Under the pieces are notes generated by a model. It did no database searches and was not told where the DNA came from. It was given only the letters and a program-made list of their open reading frames with translations. A program made the position numbers and the translations under genes. Of a DNA stretch of 64,000 nt, positions 56,027-64,000 are shown piece after piece (positions within the stretch are counted from its first letter, which is position 1; each line of letters opens with the position of its first letter). The stretch spans positions 1,058,421-1,122,420 of the forward strand of contig RDEW01000003.1 of the NCBI GenBank assembly GCA_011109175.1, given 5' to 3'. The DNA comes from Dicyema japonicum. Taxonomy: Eukaryota; Dicyemida; Rhombozoa; Dicyemidae.

Positions 56027-56508
56027 ATGTCAAATGTAGAACAATCAATTTATCATTTTAAACATCGTCCTCTCATAATACAGATTTGTCAAATTGTAGT
56101 GATTATTTGAATGGTGTAGTTTTTCGTCAGTATCATCATATGTTCTACAATTAACGGTTGCTTTATAAAGAAAGGTGGAGGATTTATCCAGTTTGTTTCT
56201 ATGTTTTCCGTGATGACAACAATTTTTTATATTCGAATTTACCGTTTAAAATACATCAGCCGACTCAAAGGAAAACGTTTATTTTTAGAGGAGATTATTG
56301 CACAGAGTTTAATGGCTGTATTATATTTGATCTGTTCAGTCATTGCTTGTCTGTCCACCTACACAATAATTTATCGTCGGTCATCCGTTATTTCCACTGC
56401 GGTAACTTAAATGTGCTATTTTAGGTATTTTGTACTTTTGTTACACTTTTGAAGACTGTCTTAATCATTTATCTATCAAGGATTATAGGGGAGCGTCGTC
56501 TAATCTAA
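56027..56508 (+). CDS. MARVEL-domain-like four-TM membrane protein
   Basis: Three exons (56027-56095, 56120-56401, 56425-56508) separated by 24- and 23-nt GT...AG introns give an unbroken 144-residue protein. Four hydrophobic segments are visible: about residues 18-36 (IQICQIFFVSIIICS), 42-62 (GGGFIQFVSMFSVMTTIFYI), 80-105 (IIAQSLMAVLYLICSVIACL) and 118-135 (VFCTFVTLLKTVLIIYL). The loop GGGF before TM2, short N-tail and short C-tail (GERRLI) fit MARVEL proteins (MAL, plasmolipin, CMTM), which act in membrane apposition and vesicle traffic. The subfamily cannot be fixed. The intact frame suggests a working gene. Confidence 0.72.
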
Positions 56509-57805
56509 CACTAATAACACTTGGTAATTTGAATAAAATTTGGCCTTTTATTGCTGTCTATAAGACGATTAACGGAAATCTGTTCGATAACTACGACTTC
56601 TAGGAACTGAGAGATTCCCTAAGAGTTTTCCTTCAACCGATTTTCTGTAAAAAACGTTGTTGAATTACGAGAACATCCGGGATCTCTTTAAATAAAACGT
56701 TGGTTCATTAAAGCCCTGTATTTTTTCCTTCAAAGTTCTTAATGACTTCCCCGAGATCCTAGGTTATTTATGTGGACGAACTGTGCAATTAATGCGGGAA
56801 TTTCATGAATAAAATCAATGAATACACAAAAAACCAATGACCCGGAACAATATTATAAGATTTGTTTCCGAAAATCTCAATCACTTTTATTATATTTTAC
56901 ACTAAGAATTGTAACACTGACGTTTTTCCTTGAAAACGTGGCCCAGTTTTCATAACAGCACTAATCCACAATAAGAGATAAAGAAATGGACAAGGACCGG
57001 GTGGTTAGTGCTGTTTCTTGAGTCGTATTTAACTTGGGACAAATACAGTTTATTAAAAAACAAAACACAAAATCAATCAAAAGTGGTCCCCGCCTACATA
57101 ATCGACGTTGAGTTGCCCCTCGCGATCGCAACAGAGATCAACTGGAGAAGCCACAGAGTCTCACGTGCGTCTTGGCTTTCAACGTTGCTAACTATTTGGT
57201 CGAAAGATTTTCTTTCTGCTCTTTGCTTTCTAGATCCACCAAAATCAGGAGACGCCCAATGCCTGACCGACATCCAAAAAAGACCTCTCTTCCCTACTCT
57301 AGTGAAAGGGTGGCCATAATAGCAAATACTTCAATTATTGATTTTTTAGAATGTGTCAACCATCTTAATTTATTGGAGCGTACACAGGGTCTAGCTTTTG
57401 CGGATGGCCTGTCGCGAGTAACGCTGGCTCAGGAGAGTTTGATTTGCCTTATATAATTATAAAATTGAGAAAAGGGCAAACGTTGCTCATTAGGGAATGA
57501 GAGAAGACATTTAGCGAAATTGAGCTATCACCAGTTATGCTTACTGACCAGTCAGGGTAACTGGGGAGCATTGACACAAAAGACATAATGAATCAAGGGA
57601 TTTATATGAGTGTCTTAACGACAGTCCGGAGACAGCCAGGGGCGCTCGTGAAGGAGGATTAAACGGGCAAAGGATTATGCTCCCGCTATGGATTTAATAA
57701 CGTCCACTCTTAGTCACTTAGAGGTAATCCCAGGCATGATCCTATCCAACACGATAAATCAAATATTAAATGAGAAAACAAATCAATTAAATCAAAGTAA
57801 ACGAG
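56509..57805. other. no recognisable gene; repeat fragment
   Basis: 57095-57180 ('cataatcgacgttgag', 'gcgatcgcaacagagatcaa') resembles 31798-31860 ('cataattggtgctgca', 'agcgacagagatcagttggg'), a shared repeat of unknown type. No gene supported. Confidence 0.4.
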
Positions 57806-58167
57806 TTAACCGAAGAAATCAAAATCAGGTTCTAAGAATTATAATAAATTGTTGGTACCGTCTGAGTCAGACTCCTCTTCCTCCACTTTCTCAGGTTTCT
57901 TCACTTCTACTGGATTTTCCACGACAGGTGCAGCGATTGAAGATCCAACAGGGACAGGAGCGGCAGAGACAGAAACGGAGGAAAGCATGGACGATCCCTT
58001 ACAAGCCAAATCATTGAAGTTGTTCCCTTTGGTAAGGAAACGAAGTGGTTCAAATTATCCACATCGACCTCCCCTCCAGCGGCAGTTATAATCGCTGAAA
58101 TATCTTCGACTGAGGGGCTTTCATTCCCACCAAGTTGAGCCAAGGCGTATGCAGCAATGTAACGCAT
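57806..58167 (-). CDS. RPLP2: 60S acidic ribosomal protein P2
   Basis: Ribosomal stalk protein that recruits translation GTPases. ATG at 58167-58165 gives MRYIAAYALAQLGGNESPSV (canonical MRYVAAYLLAxLGGN), then EDISAIITAAGGEVDVDNLN, FNDLACKGSSMLSSV, an Ala/Pro/Val hinge and the acidic KPEKVEEEESDSD. A 27-nt intron (57832-57858) is then removed and the last exon adds EPDFDFFG and a stop (57806-57808). Without splicing the protein would end TNNLL. The usual GFGLFD end is thus changed to DFDFFG, keeping the Asp/Phe alternation. A one-base gap near 58031-58035 (AA where AAA or a further A is expected) breaks the frame between the helical domain and the hinge. Confidence 0.92.
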
Positions 58168-58261
58168 CAAGAACTATAAATAATCACGTTTTTAATTTAA
58201 ATTAAATGTTAAAAAATAACTTATTAATTTAATATATATTTTAAAATATTTTAATTTTTTT

Positions 58262-58490
58262 AGAAGTCATATTGAGTGCTTTGGCTTGACGAGTGACGCT
58301 GTCATCAGTGAACATCTCATTGCAGAACTGGAATGTCTTCAAAAGGACTCACACCCAACAAGAAGTTAGAACATTCCTTAGTTCTTGCTCTACGATAAGT
58401 TATCATAGATGTTCTTGACTTAAAAGTAAAGTGTCTCCTGCCTGGAAGGAGCGATAGCTAATATGGCTTTTCTTAAAGTGTAGTATTATT
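58262..58490 (+). repeat. SINE family 1, copy 6 (5'-truncated)
   Basis: Starts inside the body ('gtgctttggcttgacgagtg', 'gtcatcagtgaacatctca') and ends with 'agctaatatggcttttctta' plus 'aagtg'. The tRNA-like head is missing. Confidence 0.7.
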
Positions 58491-58659
58491 ATATTGATAG
58501 TACGTTCTTATCAATGACTTGTTTTTTATTGTTTAGTATTTAAATAACACGTGTCACTGTGTTTAGATTGTTACTAATTTAACGGTCATATATGAGCTGG
58601 GTCGATAATTAAAATTATTAATTAAAAATATGATTGATAGAAAATATGGAAATAATGAC

Positions 58660-58975
58660 TCGCAAGGACTTAAGGCGCAGTGTAGCGAGTGCCGAGGAAG
58701 AGGCCTGATGGCCCCTAGTTCGAATTTCGCTGTTGTACATTTCGGTTGAAGGTTCCAAGCATCTACGATATTTTGGCTTGACGAGTGACGCCGTCATCAG
58801 TGAACATTTCACTGCGAAACAGGATCGTCTATAAAGGACATATATCAAAGAAAAAGAAGTGTAGAGCATTCTCAGGTTCTCCCTTCACGATTAGCTATAA
58901 TAACTGTTCTTTACTTAAATAAAGTGTGTGTCCTTCCTGGAAGGAGAAATAGCTAATATGGCTATGCGTATAAGT
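58660..58975 (+). repeat. SINE family 1, copy 7 (with tRNA-like head)
   Basis: The head reads ggcgcagtgtagcgagtgcc (A box), about 30 nt on ggcccctagttcgaatttcg (B box), then the body and tail 'ggagaaatagctaatatggc'. This copy shows the tRNA origin most clearly. Confidence 0.82.
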
Positions 58976-59054
58976 ACATATGATCTGTTCCCACATGAGA
59001 ACAGGATAAAACCTCTTTTAGGTACCTCCAGACTTATTAAAAAGGTAATTTCTT

Positions 59055-59340
59055 GTCTAGGTCTCTTCACTATCTATTCTACCTGTTTTTTCCATGTAAC
59101 TTTCCTCATCACACATCTCTGCAGTTCATCTCGGTCATCCGCTGTTCTCATTTTCCTTACCAATATGAGGATAATCTCGATCTGGACAAAGAGGATGCGT
59201 AGTTCTCTGCCGTCCACTAAAGCCCCCAATCAAATCCTGATCTTACATGCATCCGACACTTCCTTTGTTAAGAACTTATGTTTCCGATGTTTCCAACGAC
59301 TCTCACTGTCTATGATAACGAGAAACAAAGCAAAAAAATA
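59055..59340 (-). pseudogene. LINE 5' fragment (APE endonuclease region), copy 3
   Basis: 'ccatgtaactttcctcatca' with 'cacatctctgcagttcatct' matches 3474-3510 and 32276-32305. The rest has diverged. Confidence 0.4.
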
Positions 59341-59751
59341 AGCAGTTACTGTAATAGAGACGTCAATAACCAAGACAGGAAAGAGGTAATCATGCTTGCC
59401 GTTGTTGTGAAGGTATAGGACTTAACGACGAGGCCGATTGTTTGATTTTCATAACATAGCCTTGTAAAGAGGACTCGAATTTTACGAAATAAATACGTTT
59501 CACTTCCATTAATGTTCGGCGGTAGAAATCGGAGAACCTGTCGCAATAAGTCCTTGTTGTTCCATTCGATCTTGAGTTAAGCAGTAATGACAGTCATTTC
59601 AATCATCATTTTTTTATGATGAAAACACAAACAAAGTCAAATAAAAACAGTAAATCACGTCCCACGTGAGAGTATAATTATATAAATAAAAGTATGAAAT
59701 AACGATGTAGAGATAATCAAATTTTTAGATGTTTTAGAATCTAAAAAAAAC

Positions 59752-59822
59752 TCCCCCGCTGGGAATCGAACCCAGGTCACCGCGATGACAACGCGGTATA
59801 CTAACCACTATACTACAGGGGA
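59752..59822 (-). tRNA. tRNA-Asp (anticodon GTC)
   Basis: The minus strand gives a full cloverleaf of 71 nt: acceptor tcccctg/cggggga, D arm gtatagtggttagtat, anticodon arm ccgcg-ttGTCat-cgcgg, and T arm cctgg-gttcgat-tccca type. Anticodon GTC reads Asp. An A and a B box (tagtggttagta, ggttcgattcc) are intact, and a run of eight T follows on the transcribed strand (59743-59750) as Pol III terminator. No intron; CCA is not encoded. Confidence 0.95.
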
Positions 59823-61904
59823 CATTTTCTACGTTTGCCTATTACTCAACAACAATTACTAACGAGGGCTGAAATCCTTTGTTGTCCACAACAGATCCAC
59901 AACGGCATGGATTAGACTCCCACATATTGATTCCAAGACGAATCAATTTTATTTCAGAGGGTCCTGTTCAGATGAGAACCAATTGAAGATGATGGAAACG
60001 CTTTCAGCCAAGCATCACTGTGAGTGGAAAGAAGCAGACAGAATGTAAGCACGGCGGTATAAGTCGTTTGTTTTCATAAGGGACGAATGAGTATTCTTAT
60101 ACATAATGTTGGTCTAGTTTCAGTCTGTGTGTATCAATAGGGGTTTCTCCAAAAACCACCCACCAACTTTGCAATTTTGTCTTCCAGAACGGATTTGCAG
60201 AAATCTGGAAGAATAGTCCGGATGAGAAATGTGTTGCTTGATAATAAACAGGAAGGATGGAGCGGAAACGTCCATAACAGAAGTTGGGCCGATGCCTCAA
60301 AGTCTGATGGTTTACAAATGTGTGCGTCAATCCAATGTTATCGAATTTATATTCACAATTTCTTCAATAGACTTGGCGGTAAGAATGTTGAAATTCTCCA
60401 GGTTTTCCGGAACGAGGTAGCAAGTAGAGGAACTCCCAAAAGCATTATTCTTGGAAGGAAAGGATAATTCTTCATTAGAAAAAAGTAGTATGTGGATCAA
60501 GCTCGTGCAGTTGAAACGGTGGCTCCACTAATCTCCGATAGTCTCTTATTAAGAATATGGTTGATAATCTCCGTGGAAATGGGTGAGCCCAATATCACAA
60601 GGTGTTCCACACCGATATAGCATCATCGGAGAGAAAAGACATGGTCCTGTATAGTGATTTAGAAAATTCATTTATGCAAGAGTCCCAGGTTACAAATTTC
60701 AGATTTACGCTCATTAATCTCGAGTCCATAACTGCTACTAAAATTATATTTTTGAAATATTAAAGAATGATCAAAAAAGTATGATCAATATTGATTGAAA
60801 GATAAGTGTCTCTTACGTCATCAGATGGACAGAATATAATGATTGCCATATCCGAGAGTTTGTGGGACTTAACCATAGAATGGGAGAGGCAGGATCAGAG
60901 GAGGAGTATTGGTTTAAAGAGGCGGGAATTATTGACCTAAAAACTAAAAATTAGTAATGAACATTTTTTGCAAAAATTATGTCATAAAATGAAAGAACAT
61001 GTTTTTTGAGTATGCACTCAATTCTTGAAATAGTAAAATCTGTTCGATGGTAAATTCCATACATTGATGTCCGAGCAACCATGAAGAGTTTGGTGAAATC
61101 CAGATGAGTGTCTTTAAAGATAAGGATCCTCATTAACCAGAAGTACCAAATTACAGAGATAGTATAAATGAGTTTTACTCCCAAATTAATCAAGTGATAT
61201 CAATCCCTCGCAACGAAGGAAGAGCGAGTGGGTCCCACCTATGGAAGTTAAACCTGATAAACAGAAATAGCAACTCCACAATCACAGAGCTTATCGGACG
61301 AAAGGAAATCAAAGATATAGTAATGAAATGGGGGATAAAAAGACTAGGGCCGTAACCTTGATGAAACGGGACATAGCACTTTTTCGTTACAGCTCGCCTT
61401 CTGAGTATTCCTCGCACGGGATTAAACTTTTAGATCTCAGGGAACGTCCGTAATTGATAGTTACGCTTTTATTAGCTACCGGTTTCCTCGTAGGGACCGG
61501 AGGTAAATAAATATTCAGGAGAATTGGCTTATATTAAAAAATGACATAAAGATTTGGGGAAAATACTTAGAAATCCACGAATATATAATTGGCGTTTTGA
61601 ACTCAATCTGAGATATTTTTATCGAAAATAGAACGAAAAAAGCATAGAGTTCTTTTAAAAAATCGAGTACCTTTTATTTAGGGAAAATATTTTGAAGCAT
61701 CCACGCCGTATTCATCTAGATGATTTAGGGAGCCTTTTACGCTGTGACCAAGGATTTCTATTTCCATCGCTAGCTTGCTTGTGGTCAACGAAAAAACACT
61801 GAGCCAAGTTGAGAATTCTAGTGGGACATGTCGAAAACGCATGTTAATCTGTATTTTACATGTGGTCTTTTTGAGCAAAGTCATAGAATGTGATTTGCAA
61901 ACGC
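59823..61904. other. no firm gene over 2 kb
   Basis: Several frames of 60-100 codons occur on both strands (for example 60177-60467 plus, 60951-61417 minus), but none shows a motif, and splicing them gives nothing familiar. It is probably old retroelement sequence. Confidence 0.4.
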
Positions 61905-62060
61905 TTCCTACTAGTTAGTTAAGTTACCCCGGCCTCACTAACTTATAGGAGACCAGCGGCTATTAAGTAGTACGCAGCAAATGCCGGTCGCTCTCATTGG
62001 TCGGTCAGTCTTGCCATTGTAGACGAACAGCGTACTAATTCAGGACATGTCATTAAGGCA
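61905..62060 (-). repeat. retroelement 3' end, ...GLLYVSEAG family, copy 4
   Basis: The minus strand reads AFAAYYLIAAGLL-VSEAGVT near 61920-61985, the same tail as at 41940-41985 (LMAPASYMLLRLG). It ends in a gttagttaagtta tail. Confidence 0.5.
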
Positions 62061-62109
62061 GACAAAAATTAATTAAATTATTTTATAAGGAAAAAGGAAA
62101 AAGAATAGT

Positions 62110-64000
62110 TAATTTTAATTCAGCTGTTGGGAGATGCACAAGCTATTCCCACGGACAACAGCCAACGAGAGCCTCTCCTTGAGCCATCTCGTCTCACGAA
62201 GATCACCAGTTTTGTCAGTTAGTAGTTTTCCCAAATGGTTCAGGAACTTCAGCGTTTTAAGGCCAAAGTTCCCCGAAGTTTCAATCGCGACAGGTGCGAA
62301 AATGTACCTGTCGCTGATATCCGAGTATTTAGCATTTTTTACTTCCTCTGCTTGAGAAGAAGGTCTGCCCGGTGAATAATTTTTTTTGCTTGGGGCGAAA
62401 GAGCAGACACAGGTCACATCCCATACAAGGTTTCGCCCTCGCTCAAAAGGAAAGGAGGTCATGCCGTCAGGGCGTCTTCCGTTGTCAAATAGACCAGTCG
62501 GTTCGATCCGGCAACGGAATCCAGCCGATTCTAATGCCCTCTTAATGATGCCGTTCATTGCCGAATGTCGAGAAGATCTGCCAATTCCGCTCCGGCATGA
62601 GAGGAGGTGGAGACCCAGTTCGTCCGATAGACAGCCACATTTGCACTTCGATTTGGTGCAAACAGGCAATCCGAGGTGTAGACATACAGCTGTACGAAGT
62701 GAGTCATCATCCAACAATCCACCAACTTCTTGACATGGGTAAACCCCAAGCCAAGATCCATCAACCGCCTCCCTCGAATTTTGGAAACAATCCAGGCGAT
62801 GTCCAGAGAGCCGGCTGACTAGGTTGGATGCCAGAGCATTCCATCTATGGATCATCCAAGACGATTGTTGGTCTGGTTACGCGGCTCGCTAAGCCCTTCA
62901 CTCGCCACACGTCCATGTATTCAACCAAGTCATTGGACAGTTTCCGAGATGGAAGCTTTGAAAGAATTGAGTCCACTTGGTTTTTGCATGAAAGTTTTGA
63001 GGCAAAATACGCCGGGCCAGCAATTTGGCAGGGAGTAGTAAGACCGATTCCACCCAATGATATCGGTAATTGAGTCTGTATCCATCCAGGGGTGTCAAGA
63101 GAAACGTTAAGTACGAATTCAGTACATCTTTTGAGGCAATCAGAGTATTCCATTAAAAGGGAATCACACTTATAACATGGTGCAGTCCTTAGTAAATAGT
63201 TTAATCTTGGAATGGACAAGCAGTTTCTCAATAGGAAGAGGGCAATATGGTTGTCAACATGCCGCAAACGGGTCTCAAAAGTACCGAGCTCTATTGTCCT
63301 TTCTTTAAACACGTCCACAATTTGGTCTTCGAATATAGGAGAACCGAGGAACAGAGACTCCCCAACTGGAACCGATGCATAATTTTCGAGAGTGTATTTA
63401 AACTGGTCATTGTAGAAAGTAGTCAGATCGGGACTCAAATTGATCTTGATTAATTCACATTTGGCCTTGTTGACAGAAAGGCCAATCGCTTCGAATTCAG
63501 ATATCAAACGACGCACGTCCTCCAAAACTGTATCTGGATGTCCACCAATGATTCCGTCATCCAAATACCATAAATTTAAAGGTGATTTTAAGCATGCGGC
63601 TACCCTGGATCCCCAAAGCAAAGAGAAGAGGTCCAAGTGGGTCGCCTTGTTGAACACCAGTTCGTGATTTAATGATGGCATCGTGGAAAACCAATGATGA
63701 TGGATTAGAATATGAAAGGCGAACAATCTCCCAAATATGTGGTAAATTTTTTTGGCATAACTCCAATAAATGATCTCTCCTTATGGAATTAAATGCGTTC
63801 TTAAGATCTACTTTGCAGACAACAACGTCCTCTTTGCATTCGGACGACGACGTGAAGAAACTCCTCACTGCGTGGACACAAGCCTCTGCACCGCCACGAA
63901 CTCCAACGCCCATCTGTATAGGACTGAAATAGGAAGTAATCTTTGAACCCCAGAAAAGCAAGCGACTTTAGCTGCAAGTCTCCTGAACACGTTTCCAATA
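62110..64000 (-). mobile_element. RLE-type non-LTR retroelement: reverse transcriptase + CCHC + nuclease (5' end outside window)
   Basis: The longest copy. RT: VVCKVDLKNAFNSIRRDHLL near 63800 (motif 3), TGVQQGDPLGPLLFAL near 63640 (motif 4), and the catalytic YLDD at 63556-63567 in WYLDDGIIGG, then LSVNKAKCEL and LFLGSPI (thumb). The middle has ISLGGIGLTTP and FASKL. Next come GGLLDDDSLRTAV, a CCHC-type knuckle (KCKCGCLSDELGLHLLSC), SAMNGIIKRALESAGFR, and the nuclease core RRPDGMTSFPFERGRNLVWD followed by VTC. A conserved tail follows (YIFAPVAIETSGNFGL, ETRWLKERLSLAVVRGNS), stop at 62115. The frame changes twice (near 63600 and 62850). A C-terminal CCHC plus restriction-like endonuclease places it with R2-like non-LTR elements in the broad sense; the exact clade is open. 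The left part of the RT lies beyond 64000. Confidence 0.85.

Noticed and set aside
57688-58091. Plus-strand open frames of 80-109 codons
   Set aside because: They are shadows of the minus-strand RPLP2 gene.
62134-63667. Plus-strand open frames opposite the retroelement
   Set aside because: They lie antisense to a clearly coding RT and nuclease and have no motif.
1-64000. CRISPR arrays, bacterial operons, ribosome-binding sites, riboswitches
   Set aside because: None seen; spliceosomal introns, 5S, SINEs and LINEs show this is eukaryotic nuclear DNA.

Overview
The window is eukaryotic and almost certainly animal nuclear DNA: AT-rich, without operons, and packed with decayed transposons. Orthologues of animal genes are cut into exons by extremely short introns (mostly 20-31 nt, GT...AG). 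Introns this small in an animal gene set (TRPM channel, MBT-SLED-SAM Polycomb protein, Daple-like adaptor, LEDGF-like PWWP protein, HSDL2, NAA50) are the published hallmark of dicyemid mesozoans, the parasites of cephalopod kidneys. I infer a dicyemid or a close relative; this cannot be proved from the window alone.

Genes, left to right: the 3' part of an Scm/Sfmbt-type Polycomb gene (1-1124,+); a possible small gene (1390-1772,+); C-terminal exons of an unknown gene (7614-8110,-); an intact 200-residue orphan gene with six 22-24 nt introns (10902-11645,+); NAA50 acetyltransferase (14794-15385,-); 5S rRNA (16988-17101,-); a dynein-2 intermediate-chain-like WD40 gene (17937-19513,+); a USO1/p115-like tether lacking its N-terminus (20110-23067,-); a LEDGF/HDGF-like PWWP+IBD gene (27901-29363,+); a possible gene (36698-37183,+); a TRPM channel (37712-41473,+); a Y-box cold-shock protein (45878-46317,-); a miniature CCDC88/Daple-like gene (48915-51165,+); HSDL2 (52179-53568,+); a MARVEL-type four-TM protein (56027-56508,+); ribosomal stalk protein RPLP2 (57806-58167,-); and tRNA-Asp(GTC) (59752-59822,-). 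The products serve separate pathways (chromatin, translation, Golgi tethering, cilium, membrane, peroxisome), so the order looks like ordinary animal gene scatter.

The rest is a mosaic of mobile DNA: a non-LTR-type element with a YLDD reverse transcriptase and an RPD...WDVT restriction-like nuclease (one long copy at 62110-64000, at least eight fragments elsewhere); at least two APE-type LINE families; two hAT transposons with perfect 8-bp target duplications (23895-25784 and 47386-48482); two SINE-like families, one clearly tRNA-derived; and a 673-bp foldback element with a 65-bp tandem motif (5809-6481). A degenerate telomere-like array lies at 36358-36462.

Several well-conserved genes carry isolated one-base frame breaks, often at homopolymers, while others nearby (orphan gene, MARVEL gene, every junction checked in the Daple-like gene) are intact. 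This looks more like residual long-read assembly error than gene death, but both remain possible.
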